This document shows, piece by piece, positions 8,887 through 17,831 of a stretch of DNA of 37,488 nucleotides. The translations under genes were made by a program, and so were the position numbers. The notes beneath the pieces were generated by a model that saw only the letters and a list, made by a program, of their open reading frames with translations, was not told the origin of the DNA and did not search any database. The DNA is from a virus, in IMG/VR virus record IMGVR_UViG_3300047300_000184, positions 1 to 37,488 of that record; one strand, given 5' to 3'. Position 1 is the first letter of the stretch. Every line of letters starts with the position of its first letter.

Positions 8887-9111
8887 ATGACAGTACAGAT
8901 AAAAGACAGTAATGACCTATTGAGCTTTCTAGTAACCCAAGCCGATTCTCGCAAGGATTGGTTTGGGTTTCAGCAGCAGCGAATCACAGCTATCGCTTTG
9001 GCTCATAGTATTGCAATCCACCACGCAGACAAACTCACCCCTCAAGAGGCGGTGCAGTATGCTATTGCGCTAAACGAAGAGATTTTCCACAAGATCATCA
9101 AAGCAAAATAA
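8887..9111 (+). CDS. Small protein between tail tube and chaperone genes
   Basis: A 74-residue protein starting at ATG 8887, ten bases after the tail tube stop. It is predicted mostly helical (FQQQRITAIALAHSIAIHH, then TPQEAVQYAIALNEEIFHKI) with no signal or membrane segment. An upstream extension of the frame overlaps the tail tube gene and is unlikely to be translated. I do not recognise a family. Its site suggests a role in tail assembly. Confidence 0.6.
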   Translation: MTVQIKDSNDLLSFLVTQADSRKDWFGFQQQRITAIALAHSIAIHHADKLTPQEAVQYAIALNEEIFHKIIKAK

Positions 9112-9121
9112 AGGACACGAT

Positions 9122-9592
9122 ATGACAAAACTTTCTGCCGCATTTGGCAAGAAATACGAGACTGCGCTTTCGCAAATTCGCACTCGAACATTCACCGCCG
9201 GTGGATTTGAATTTAAGGTTCGCGTTCCCCTGACCGCAGAACTTAACGCCCTACAAAAGCGCGTAACAGACATTGACCCTGCCAAACTTGAGGCTCGATT
9301 CAAAGAGATGACCTCTGATTTGGTTGATATGCCCGAGGCTGGCATCGAGGTCAAGGGAGATGATGTTATCATCAACGGCAAGTCCACCAAAGAGCTTGCC
9401 ACGGCTGTCCTGACCATGGAGAACCGCATCGTGGAGTATGTGCGCCTGCTCATCCCCGCAAACGGCTCCATGGAAGACATTACCTACGAAGACATTGAGG
9501 CCGAGTGGCCCTTGGCTGTTCAAATGCAGATCATGGATGCCATCAGCGAGGCCATCCAGCCCGGGTATAAAGACGCAAGAAAAAACTCGTAA
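9122..9592 (+). CDS. Tail assembly chaperone, unshifted product (lambda gpG analogue)
   Basis: A 156-residue acidic helical protein located just before the tape measure cassette, where siphoviruses encode the chaperone that coats the tape measure protein. It ends three codons after a canonical slippery heptamer (A AAA AAC, 9580-9586), in the correct reading register, so a fraction of ribosomes should shift to -1 and make the longer product described separately. The start follows AAAGGACACGAT. Known family behaviour (lambda G/GT) plus the heptamer support the call. Confidence 0.8.
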   Translation: MTKLSAAFGKKYETALSQIRTRTFTAGGFEFKVRVPLTAELNALQKRVTDIDPAKLEARFKEMTSDLVDMPEAGIEVKGDDVIINGKSTKELATAVLTMENRIVEYVRLLIPANGSMEDITYEDIEAEWPLAVQMQIMDAISEAIQPGYKDARKNS

Positions 9593-9939
9593 GGGACACC
9601 CGCGCACAGGCCCGAGCGTATGTTTGGGCGCACGGGGGTTGTCCCGACGAAATCCCTGCCGATGAGATGCGAAATATAGAGATCATGTTTTCTGATGGCA
9701 TGATTGGGAACAAATCCGTTTTGCTTGCTCTCAGTACCCTCACCACGGGCAATATCAATTCAAAGCTGAAAAAAGAGGCAACGCCCTACAAAATGCAGGA
9801 CGTTTTGCCATCGACTCACGATTATTTAATCCCTCCTTTAACTGACGAGGAAAAGGAGGCTCAAAAGAATAGACAGCTTTTAGGGTTCATGGCAACATCT
9901 AAGGGTGTTCCAAAGAGCTTTTTGGAGAAAATATCGTGA
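9122..9939 (+). CDS. Tail assembly chaperone, -1 frameshift fusion (lambda gpGT analogue)
   Basis: Slippage on A AAA AAC (9580-9586) moves the ribosome to the -1 frame, where translation continues from codon CTC at 9586 to the TGA at 9937-9939. This adds 117 residues to the first 155 for a fusion of about 272. The added part is open without interruption and protein-like (AYVWAHGGCPDEIPADEMR, then a helical middle and a charged C-terminus). ATG-initiated translation of this frame alone from 9667 is possible but has no good ribosome binding site. In lambda the GT form binds the tape measure protein and tail tube subunits; the same is inferred here. Confidence 0.8.
9580..9645 (+). promoter_or_regulatory. 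Programmed -1 ribosomal frameshift site
   Basis: The heptamer A AAA AAC occupies 9580-9586 with zero-frame codons AAA AAC. Six nucleotides downstream a stem can form between GGGACA (9593-9598) and TGTCCC (9640-9645), with further imperfect GC-rich pairing inside (CCCGCGC region with GCGCACGGG region). The heptamer, spacer length and downstream structure are all of the classical type. The zero-frame stop at 9590-9592 lies between heptamer and stem. Confidence 0.85.
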
Positions 9940-10418
9940 TTGTGAAGCTGGAAGGATTTTCGGAGCTTGAGGCTACGCTGTTGCAGCTTTCTAGCCAAAT
10001 CAGTTCCCGTGGCGAGAACTTAGAGTTCCGTCGAATCCTGACAAAATCAGCCGAAGCTGCCATGAAGCCAGTTGAGGAATCCGTAACTGCGCTGGCTCCT
10101 TTCGACGCGAATAGACGCGCCAACAAAGCCCATCAGCCTCACCTGAAAAACACAGTCCGATTAGACGCCAGAGTTCCTAATGATAAAGATAGGCAGTCGC
10201 ACTTTGTAAATGAATCTGACGCAGCCATTGCGGTTGTATCGGTTAAGAAAAGCGCGGTTTCTTTGTCGCAAGAGTTTGGAAACGCAACGACCGCAGCGCA
10301 GCCTTATTTGCGAGTTTCACTAGAAAGAAATAGGGCAAAAGTTGTTGACATACTAAAATCTGAAATGGAAGCCCGAATGGGCGCTTTCGTGCAGAGATTG
10401 GCAAAAAAGAAGGTGTAA
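9936..10418 (+). CDS. HK97 gp10-like tail protein
   Basis: A 160-residue protein starting at GTG 9936, overlapping the stop of the frameshift product (GTGA). The N-terminal pattern (IVKLEGFSELEATL, then a helix with FRRILTKSAEAAMKPVEE) and the HLKNTVRL plus C-terminal AQPYLRVSLERNRAKV segments match the HK97 gp10 family. In most HK97-like phages this gene lies between stopper and terminator, so finding it between chaperones and tape measure is unusual. A separate DUF3168-like protein occupies the usual terminator slot. Confidence 0.7.
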   Translation: MIVKLEGFSELEATLLQLSSQISSRGENLEFRRILTKSAEAAMKPVEESVTALAPFDANRRANKAHQPHLKNTVRLDARVPNDKDRQSHFVNESDAAIAVVSVKKSAVSLSQEFGNATTAAQPYLRVSLERNRAKVVDILKSEMEARMGAFVQRLAKKKV

Positions 10419-10421
10419 GAC

Positions 10422-12788
10422 ATGGCTGGAGCCTCACAAAACATTGCTCGACTTGGCGTTGTCCTCGGCCTAGATTCTGGCGAGTTGGTAAAAGAGCTTT
10501 CTGACGCGCAAAAGAAGTTTAAGAATTTCACAAACGAGATTCGCCGCGACACCAATGACGCAGCCAAGATGACGCTCCAACTGGAGGAGGCGACTCGCTC
10601 ATACGGGAAGACTCTGACCAAGGTTGAGGAAATCCAGCAGCAAATCGACATGGGGCGTTTCAAACACGCCACAGAAACCACGAAGAAAGCCCTATTGGAG
10701 CGCGCAGCAGCCTACGACAAGGTTGCCCAAGCCGCGCAAAAAGCCAATCAAATGGAGACTAAAAAGGGTGGTCTGACGCCGCAGCAGCAGGCTGCGCTTG
10801 GCTATCAAACGACTGACATTGTGACCAGCTTGGCTGGCGGTCAAAACCCTCTTATGGTTCTACTCCAACAGGGCGGTCAGTTGCGCGACCAATTTGGCGG
10901 TTTCAAGCCCATGTTTGCAGGCATTGCCGAGGCGCTGACGCCAGTTCGTTTGGCTGTTGGCGGTATTGCTGGCGCTCTTGGTGCGCTTGCTTTGGCCTTT
11001 TATCAAGGCTCCGAGGAAAGCAAAAAGTTTAATAACGCCATGATTTTGACTGGCGGATATGCTGGCATGAGCGAGGCTAGATTCAACGGCCTAGCTAGGT
11101 CCATCAGCGACAACTATTCCGCAGCCATTGGCGGTGTCCGTGAGGCTATGCAGCAGCTTGTCTCAAGTGGTCAATTCACCAATGTGTCCTTGCAATCCGT
11201 GGCTTCCACGGTCACGCGCATTGCGTCTTTAAGCGGTCAAACAGCGTCTGAGGTGGCTCAGTCCCTTATTCCATCTTTGGATGGCTCTGCAAGTTCGGCA
11301 AGAAAGCTGAATGAGACTTACCATTTCCTGACGATTGAGCAATACAAGTACATTGAGCTTTTGAACGAGCAAGGAAAAACTCAAGAAGCTATCAAATACA
11401 CCACCGAGGCTTTGAACAAACAGCTTGATTCACAAGCCACCCACCTTGGTTATATTGAAAAGCTGTGGAAAGGCGTCAAAAACGCCGCATCAGATTTTTG
11501 GGATTGGGCCAAGAGCATTGGGCGCGAAGAAGACCCAACCATAACTCTTTTGAAGGCTCAATCTAAAAAGCTGGAAGAATTGTTTGCAAGCCCTCAGTTA
11601 TATGACAAAGCTGTGGTGCAACGTGCGCTTGACGAGTACAAGCGTTTGGCTGCCCTTGTCCAAAAAGAAGAAGAAAAAATACAAGCTGATGCAGCTAAAA
11701 AAGCCAAAGACACTAAAAAAATAAAGAACTATTCAGAGGCTGGTGGCATCCAAAAAGAACGTCAAATAGCAAGGGAGATTGCTGACGTTAAGGCGCAGGC
11801 CGAATACGAGGCCGCATCTTATGGCCTTAATAGGATTGCCCAACTTGAGTTGACCAAGCAGCGTGAGCTTGCTATGGCGAAAAACGAGCAAGATCAGAAG
11901 AATGCTGACGAGCGTTTTGAGTTTTCCATAAAAAGGGCTGATTTACTAAAAGAAAAAGAAAAGCAGATTATTGCCAAAGCAAATCGCGAAAAGTCAGACA
12001 TTCAGCGCGATGAACTTAAAAAATACACAGATAAGATTCGCGCAGAAGATGAGGAAATCCAAAAGCAGCAAGAGCTTTATGACATCTACCAAAAGAACGT
12101 CCTGATTTCCCAAATGGATTTGGATGTTGCCTTATCTCGCCTCAAGACTGCGCAACAGCTTGCCGAGATACAGGCAAACCCACTTTTGCATGATGTTGAT
12201 AAGGCTGTGCTTCGTGAACAAATGGAGCAGGCTCAGAAGCGCAAAGAGGCCGCCATAAACCAAATGGTTGACCTCCAGAGGTTGCGCGAGATGAACCAAA
12301 CAATCTATTCAAGCATGGGTAGCGCCATCGACAACTTTGTTCGCACAGGAAAGTTTGCATTCAAAGACTTTGCTCGTAGCATTATTCAGGATTTGCTTGC
12401 CATACAAATGAAGGCTCAAATGCTTTCAATGTTTAAGGGCTTCAAGTTCTTTGGCGCATCCTCTGGCGATGTAAATGTTGGCACAGTAACTGGCTCTGAC
12501 ATGATGCAGGCATTTGCTGATGGCGGCAATCCACCAGTCGGCGTCCCGTCTTTGGTTGGTGAGCGCGGACCAGAACTGTTTGTCCCACATACCGCTGGCA
12601 CAATCATCCCAAATGACAAGCTATCATCGCTTGGGGAGCCAAGCCAAGTGGTGAACTACAACGGTCCTTATATTGCCAACATGAGCGCCATAGATACGCA
12701 GTCAGCCACGCAATTCTTGGCAAAGAACAAACAGACTATTTGGGCTGTCAATCAGTCCGCCCAACGATCACTACCTGTGAGCAGATAA
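10422..12788 (+). CDS. Tape measure protein (lambda gpH-like)
   Basis: A 788-residue protein that sets tail length and is ejected with the DNA. In order: an N-terminal coiled coil (residues 1-110), a TMP_2-like helical domain (about 190-340), a hydrophobic stretch near 170-190, a very charged coiled coil (about 390-600), and a lambda-family C-terminal segment (MGSAIDNFVRTGKFAFKDFA). It ends with the common tape-measure motif VGERGPELFVPHTAGTIIPN. At roughly 0.15 nm per residue the tail would be near 120 nm long; that estimate is inference. No lysozyme or peptidase domain was seen. Confidence 0.9.
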   Translation: MAGASQNIARLGVVLGLDSGELVKELSDAQKKFKNFTNEIRRDTNDAAKMTLQLEEATRSYGKTLTKVEEIQQQIDMGRFKHATETTKKALLERAAAYDKVAQAAQKANQMETKKGGLTPQQQAALGYQTTDIVTSLAGGQNPLMVLLQQGGQLRDQFGGFKPMFAGIAEALTPVRLAVGGIAGALGALALAFYQGSEESKKFNNAMILTGGYAGMSEARFNGLARSISDNYSAAIGGVREAMQQLVSSGQFTNVSLQSVASTVTRIASLSGQTASEVAQSLIPSLDGSASSARKLNETYHFLTIEQYKYIELLNEQGKTQEAIKYTTEALNKQLDSQATHLGYIEKLWKGVKNAASDFWDWAKSIGREEDPTITLLKAQSKKLEELFASPQLYDKAVVQRALDEYKRLAALVQKEEEKIQADAAKKAKDTKKIKNYSEAGGIQKERQIAREIADVKAQAEYEAASYGLNRIAQLELTKQRELAMAKNEQDQKNADERFEFSIKRADLLKEKEKQIIAKANREKSDIQRDELKKYTDKIRAEDEEIQKQQELYDIYQKNVLISQMDLDVALSRLKTAQQLAEIQANPLLHDVDKAVLREQMEQAQKRKEAAINQMVDLQRLREMNQTIYSSMGSAIDNFVRTGKFAFKDFARSIIQDLLAIQMKAQMLSMFKGFKFFGASSGDVNVGTVTGSDMMQAFADGGNPPVGVPSLVGERGPELFVPHTAGTIIPNDKLSSLGEPSQVVNYNGPYIANMSAIDTQSATQFLAKNKQTIWAVNQSAQRSLPVSR

Positions 12789-12789
12789 C

Positions 12790-13470
12790 ATGAGTTTGCA
12801 AACCATCCTATCTATTAGCGAGTCCGTTGGCATAAATGACCATCGTTTTGTTGGCCAGACCGTCAGCCGCAACCAAAAAATCACCACCTCAGAAGTTCTG
12901 ACGGTTGTGCCTTTTGGGTTTGAGTTGAAGCCAATGAATTACCTGCGTTATTCGCAGAACCGTGGTGTTCTTAATGAGTTGCGTATTCCTGACAAAGCGT
13001 TGACGCAATATCTAAACTTTGGCTCGACTGGTTGGGTGAACTACATCAAATATCAAGGCGATATGACAGCAGTTCAGATTTCCTCCTGTCAATGGCAAAC
13101 ATCAAGTGCCAACAAGGTTTTGGTGCTTGGCTCTTTGCCAGCAATCACAAGCACCAAATACTTGTTTAAGGCTGGCGACTTTGTGCAGGTTGGTCTTTAC
13201 TCATACATCGTTACCGCTGATGTAATGAGAGGCTTGGGTTCAACTGTTAACGTGCCAGTACATCGTAGCCTTATTGACGCGCTCACCTCTACGGTTGGCT
13301 TAGTTGCTGGAGAATTTGGAACAACGGTTTCTATGGGTGGGGACACCTACACGGGTGTGACGTTTCCTGTGGTGTTGCGTGATTACCCAACATATACACT
13401 TGTGCCAATCGCCAACGACTCATTCATCCAATGGAATGGCGGCTTCTCAGCGTTTGAAAGTGTCCTATGA
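12790..13470 (+). CDS. Minor tail protein (tail tip)
   Basis: A 226-residue beta-rich protein beginning one base after the tape measure stop and overlapping the next gene by four bases (ATGA). Its site corresponds to the distal-tail or minor tail protein downstream of the tape measure in siphoviruses. It has no signal peptide or membrane segment. I do not recognise a named family with certainty. Confidence 0.6.
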   Translation: MSLQTILSISESVGINDHRFVGQTVSRNQKITTSEVLTVVPFGFELKPMNYLRYSQNRGVLNELRIPDKALTQYLNFGSTGWVNYIKYQGDMTAVQISSCQWQTSSANKVLVLGSLPAITSTKYLFKAGDFVQVGLYSYIVTADVMRGLGSTVNVPVHRSLIDALTSTVGLVAGEFGTTVSMGGDTYTGVTFPVVLRDYPTYTLVPIANDSFIQWNGGFSAFESVL

Positions 13471-14060
13471 ATGTCATAGCGCCCGTAGACGGAACCAGCA
13501 GTATTCGTATTGCGGACTTTGTTCGCGTAAATACTGGCTCTGAAATCTATCGCTTTACAACAGCACCATCCGACACGACAGTTTCGGCGGTGGACTCAAA
13601 TCCTTTTTTGGCTGTTGGCACTTTGATGAAAATTGGCGATGTGCAACGAGACATCAAAAGTACCGCTAACGAAACAACTGTCACGCTGGTCGGGATTGAC
13701 ACAACGATGCTTGGTTGGGTTCTTGGTCAAAATGTAAAAGGCTCGCAGATTCAAATGTGGCATGGCTTTTACAACACGGACGATCAGCTTATCACTTCTG
13801 GCGGTACTGGCGGCTTATATCAGTTCTTCAGCGGAATCATTACATCATTCACGATTTCAGAATCTTGGATGGAAGAAACTCGCTCATACGTTGGAACAAT
13901 TACGGTTGCCGCATCCGCCATACAGCTAATTCTGCAAAACAGAATTGCTGGCAGATACACAAACAACAATTCGTGGCAGTTCTTTAATTCAGGCGACACA
14001 TCCATGAATCGCGTGAATTTCATTCAGAACATAAACTACCAGTTCGGCAAAAGAGCATGA
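13467..14060 (+). CDS. Minor tail protein (tail tip / hub-associated)
   Basis: A 197-residue protein overlapping both neighbours by ATGA. The C-terminal block (NRIAGRYTNNNSWQFFNSGD followed by a segment ending in NYQFG) resembles a conserved ending of phage tail-tip proteins that sit between tape measure and the host-specificity protein. The central part with FFSGIITSFTISE suggests repeated beta strands. A role in the tip complex is inferred from order and pattern. Confidence 0.6.
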   Translation: MNVIAPVDGTSSIRIADFVRVNTGSEIYRFTTAPSDTTVSAVDSNPFLAVGTLMKIGDVQRDIKSTANETTVTLVGIDTTMLGWVLGQNVKGSQIQMWHGFYNTDDQLITSGGTGGLYQFFSGIITSFTISESWMEETRSYVGTITVAASAIQLILQNRIAGRYTNNNSWQFFNSGDTSMNRVNFIQNINYQFGKRA

Positions 14061-14503
14061 TAGTCCGCCACGCAACGCCTTTTGATGTGCCTGCTTTGAT
14101 AGAGCAGTTGCGTCATTATCGTGAGCATACACCTTTGCAGTTTCTCCAAGAAGCCGATGATATTCAATACATCACCACCTTGCTGACGGAAATCATCCAT
14201 GGCAAAGGCGTTGCATTGATTGCCGAGAATGATGGCGTTGCTGGAATGCTGATTGCTGGAATCCATGCAAGTCGCTGGTCCCCAAAGCATTTATTGCTGA
14301 CGGAGCTTGCCTATTGGGTTGAGCCTGAATACAGAGGCGGCACAGCAGGTCATCGCTTGCTCGCAGCTTACATTAAAGAGGGGAACGCGCTAAAACAAAG
14401 CGGTCGTATTTGCAACTTCTTTATTAGCAAAATGGTCAATAGCCCCGACCTGTCTTATGACAGAATGGGATTTGAAAAACTAGAAGAATTTTGGGTAGCC
14501 TGA
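14057..14503 (+). CDS. GNAT-family N-acetyltransferase in the tail cassette
   Basis: A 148-residue protein with the GNAT fold order: an N-terminal strand and helix (IVRHATPFDVPALIEQL), a central beta-bulge (ELAYWVEPEYRGG) and the acetyl-CoA pyrophosphate loop R-G-G-T-A-G at residues 93-98. It overlaps the previous gene by ATGA and is followed one base later by the tail-tip gene, so it is made with the tail tip. Its substrate is unknown; candidates are a tail protein, a host protein, or a small molecule. GNAT genes at this site are not part of the basic lambda-type tail set. Confidence 0.8.
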   Translation: MIVRHATPFDVPALIEQLRHYREHTPLQFLQEADDIQYITTLLTEIIHGKGVALIAENDGVAGMLIAGIHASRWSPKHLLLTELAYWVEPEYRGGTAGHRLLAAYIKEGNALKQSGRICNFFISKMVNSPDLSYDRMGFEKLEEFWVA

Positions 14504-14504
14504 T

Positions 14505-17500
14505 ATGCCTGCATCAATAGTTGTCGCCTACGAAGCATTTGCTGCATACTATGCGGCAAACACGGCATTCGCGTTTGCTGTGAACATGATTGCGTCTGCA
14601 ATCATTAGTAAGGCTTTGGGGCCAGAAGGCCCAAGCACCAATGACGCAACCGCAAACCCCGGTAGCCGCCCTCAAATCCCCCCTGCTGGCGACAATAAGG
14701 TTCCCGTGGTGTATGGCTCTGCCTACGTTGGCGGCATCATTACCGACTTGAGCATCACCCAAGACAACCAACAAATGTTCTATGTCCTTACGTTGGCGGA
14801 AGTGACCAACACAGAGACAGGCGGAACACCTGATACATACACCTTTGGGAATATCTATTGGGGTGGCAAGAAATGTATCTTTGATGGAACTGATGCCTAT
14901 AAAGTCATTGGCTTGCTTGATGAGTCCACAGGCATTACGGATAACACAGTCAGCGGAAAGATGAATATTTATTTGTTCCGCAACGGCTCATCGTCTGGCG
15001 TAAACACAACGCAGACCGCTATCCAAATCATGCAGGCAAGCGGTTTGGTTTACACATGGGACTCATCTAAGTTAATGAGTAATGTGGCATTTGCCATTAT
15101 CAACATTACCTATAACCAAGAGGCAAACCTTACCGGCATCCAGCAAACCAAATTCCAAATCACAAACAGCCGATACAAGACGGGAGATTGCTTCTCTGAT
15201 TACTGGCAGTCGGAACGCTATGGGGCTGGCTTGAGTGCGTCACAGATTGACTCTACATCGCTTGCCGCATTGAACGCTTATGGTGATGAGGCATTCACAT
15301 ATACGCCTTACTCGGGCGGCTCTGCCACGCAAGCGCGTTTCAGATTTGATGGAACGCTCGACACAAACAATACCATTATGACCAATATGCAGTCCATGGC
15401 TTCGTGCTGTGACTGCTTGATTAAATACAACGAGATCACAGGCAAGTGGGGTGTCATTGTTCAGTCGCCTAACTATGACGTTGTAATGGACATCAATAAC
15501 TCAAACATGGTTTCCGCCATTCAGGTTTCCCCGATTGACTTGGCGTCGAGTTACAACATCGCAGAAGTCAAGTTCCCCGATAGCACGGCGCAGGATGCTT
15601 TCAATAGTTCGACTTTTGATTTGGCGCAGATCAATCCATCTTTGCTTTACCCCAACGAACCGATCAACAAACAAACCATCAGTTTGCCATTGGTAAATAA
15701 CAGCGTTCGGGCGCAGTATCTTGCCAATCGGTTCCTTGAGGCGGCGCGTGAAGACTTGCAACTCAAGGTAGACATTAACTTCTCAGGCTTGCAACTTGAG
15801 GCTGGCGACATTGTGACAGTCACAAATGCAAGTTATGGATGGACAGCCAAATTGTTCCGCATCTCGCAAGTGACCGAGAAGTTTAGCGATGATGGGCAGA
15901 TCACGGCATCATTGAGCCTGATGGAATACAACCCATCAATCTATGACGACAAGAACATCACTCAGTTCACTCCATCGCCAAACACGGGCATAGGCTCTCC
16001 CTTGGGCTTTGGCACTTTGTATGTGCCTACCGTTACCAACGTGCAATCCTCTGCGCCAGTCCCATCTTTTGATGTGGCGGTGACTGCGGCAAGTAATGGC
16101 ATCGTGCAGTATGCAGAAGTCTATTACTCCGCCTATTCTTCACCAACCTTGTCGCAGCGATTCTTTGCTGGCACTACCGCAGTCAATCCGGGCGGCAACC
16201 CCTACACCCCATCGGCATCTATGGGCGTTGTAACTCTCGGGAATATTCCACAGGGTGACTGGTACTTTGCTGTGAAGTATGTCAACGCATTGGGCGCAAG
16301 CGAATTTTCATCCTCGTCTGCTGTATTCAAATGGCGACCCACCACTTTCCAATACAGTAAGCGTTGGCTGGCTATTGCTTATGCTGACAACGCTAATGGA
16401 ACAAGCGGATTCAGTTATAACCCCCGCAACAAGTCCTACTATGGCTTGCTCAACAATGACACAGCCAACGGCGGCACAAATCCTGCGCTATACACATGGT
16501 ATGCGGGGTCGTTTGGCACAGCAAATTATTTGCTCTATGCAAACCGACAAAACCGCAAATTTAGTTTTGATGTAGGCAATGCTGGCTACCTAAATTTGGG
16601 TGGCGCTTTTGTGCCTACACAAACGTCTGTCTACGATTCAACACAATGGTCTGCTTTGGTTGACCCGACGGGCGGCGTTCAAAGTTTTATTGATTTGGAT
16701 GTTCGCACAGGTCAATTAACTATTGCTGGCGCAACTGGCAACAACGTCAACGATGGATTTTTAGCGGTGACAAACAACACCGATGGGTCCATGAAGGTTA
16801 ACCTGCATGACTTCTTAAACTTTGGCGCAGGTGTTTACACCAAGTCGTTTTCGGCGGCAACATTAACAATTGACGTATACGGCAGGGTAGTCGGTTTTAC
16901 TGAGGCTGACAACTTCTACTATACCGAGCAGGTGTTTAATGCCACAGCAGGGCAAACCAGTTTTAGTTTTACGCACACAGTCGGCTGGATTCTTGTGTTC
17001 CGCGACGGGGTTTTGCTTGACCCGAGCGAATACAGCGAAACTGGCACAACCGTGGTCATGGGAACTGCTTGCGCGGCAAATGAAAAAGTGGTCATTATTT
17101 ATATGCGCGGCAACAGCACCAGCGAATACTATGAACCGCTAAACATTCAGATTGCTTCCAGCGGTTCAAACACCGTGACTTACTCGGGCTTGCCGTGGAA
17201 TCAAGTGGCGGTTGGTGACAAAATCACGTTTGCCAATACTGGAAGCCCAACTCAATACACGGTGTCTAGCGTCAACCAAACAACCAAAGTAATTACATTC
17301 ACGACCACAATTTCAGGCGCTACGGCTGGACTTGATTTGTATCGCTACCGCGCCGCTGGTTCTGACTATGCGCCGTTCACCCGCTACAACCAAAATGTTT
17401 CTGCTATTACATCGTTCTTGCCGACAACTTATGCCGTAAACAACGGGTTTGAGTTCTTGTTTATAAACGGCTGTCAGTTAAGTGAAATTGATTACGATGT

Positions 17501-17822
17501 GGACCTAACCACAGGCGCTATCAACGGGTTTCCGTCTGCCATGACGGGGCGGTTTACCGTCATTCAGTTTGCGCCGAACAACCTAGCCGTTCCAGCAAGC
17601 AATGTAGCCAACACCCCCGCCTACTCTACTTCTGGACAAACGACCTATCCATTCGCAAGCAACCCGCTTTCGATGGAAGTCTACGCCAATGGCTGTTTAT
17701 TGACCAAAGGTTCGGGCTACGACTATACCGCTTCGGCAAACAACTATATTTTGACAAACGCTTTTTCTAATAATATTACCTTGCTTAATCAGCAAACTTT
17801 TGCGAGAATGGGCGCGGCGTAA
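14505..17822 (+). CDS. Host-specificity / central tail tip protein (lambda gpJ-like)
   Basis: A 1105-residue protein, the largest in the window. Residues 1-60 are Ala-rich and hydrophobic, followed by NKVPVVYGSAYVGG, a pattern typical of tail-hub proteins. Residues 100-500 resemble the hub region that forms the tip trimer. The remaining 600 residues are Gly/Ser/Thr/Asn-rich beta domains, including a fibronectin-like or Ig-like segment near 510-620 and several later beta modules with phage-fibre character. It would form the tail tip and carry receptor-binding or fibre-docking modules. The start is one base after the GNAT stop region. Confidence 0.8.
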   Translation: MPASIVVAYEAFAAYYAANTAFAFAVNMIASAIISKALGPEGPSTNDATANPGSRPQIPPAGDNKVPVVYGSAYVGGIITDLSITQDNQQMFYVLTLAEVTNTETGGTPDTYTFGNIYWGGKKCIFDGTDAYKVIGLLDESTGITDNTVSGKMNIYLFRNGSSSGVNTTQTAIQIMQASGLVYTWDSSKLMSNVAFAIINITYNQEANLTGIQQTKFQITNSRYKTGDCFSDYWQSERYGAGLSASQIDSTSLAALNAYGDEAFTYTPYSGGSATQARFRFDGTLDTNNTIMTNMQSMASCCDCLIKYNEITGKWGVIVQSPNYDVVMDINNSNMVSAIQVSPIDLASSYNIAEVKFPDSTAQDAFNSSTFDLAQINPSLLYPNEPINKQTISLPLVNNSVRAQYLANRFLEAAREDLQLKVDINFSGLQLEAGDIVTVTNASYGWTAKLFRISQVTEKFSDDGQITASLSLMEYNPSIYDDKNITQFTPSPNTGIGSPLGFGTLYVPTVTNVQSSAPVPSFDVAVTAASNGIVQYAEVYYSAYSSPTLSQRFFAGTTAVNPGGNPYTPSASMGVVTLGNIPQGDWYFAVKYVNALGASEFSSSSAVFKWRPTTFQYSKRWLAIAYADNANGTSGFSYNPRNKSYYGLLNNDTANGGTNPALYTWYAGSFGTANYLLYANRQNRKFSFDVGNAGYLNLGGAFVPTQTSVYDSTQWSALVDPTGGVQSFIDLDVRTGQLTIAGATGNNVNDGFLAVTNNTDGSMKVNLHDFLNFGAGVYTKSFSAATLTIDVYGRVVGFTEADNFYYTEQVFNATAGQTSFSFTHTVGWILVFRDGVLLDPSEYSETGTTVVMGTACAANEKVVIIYMRGNSTSEYYEPLNIQIASSGSNTVTYSGLPWNQVAVGDKITFANTGSPTQYTVSSVNQTTKVITFTTTISGATAGLDLYRYRAAGSDYAPFTRYNQNVSAITSFLPTTYAVNNGFEFLFINGCQLSEIDYDVDLTTGAINGFPSAMTGRFTVIQFAPNNLAVPASNVANTPAYSTSGQTTYPFASNPLSMEVYANGCLLTKGSGYDYTASANNYILTNAFSNNITLLNQQTFARMGAA

Positions 17823-17831
17823 AGGACAACT

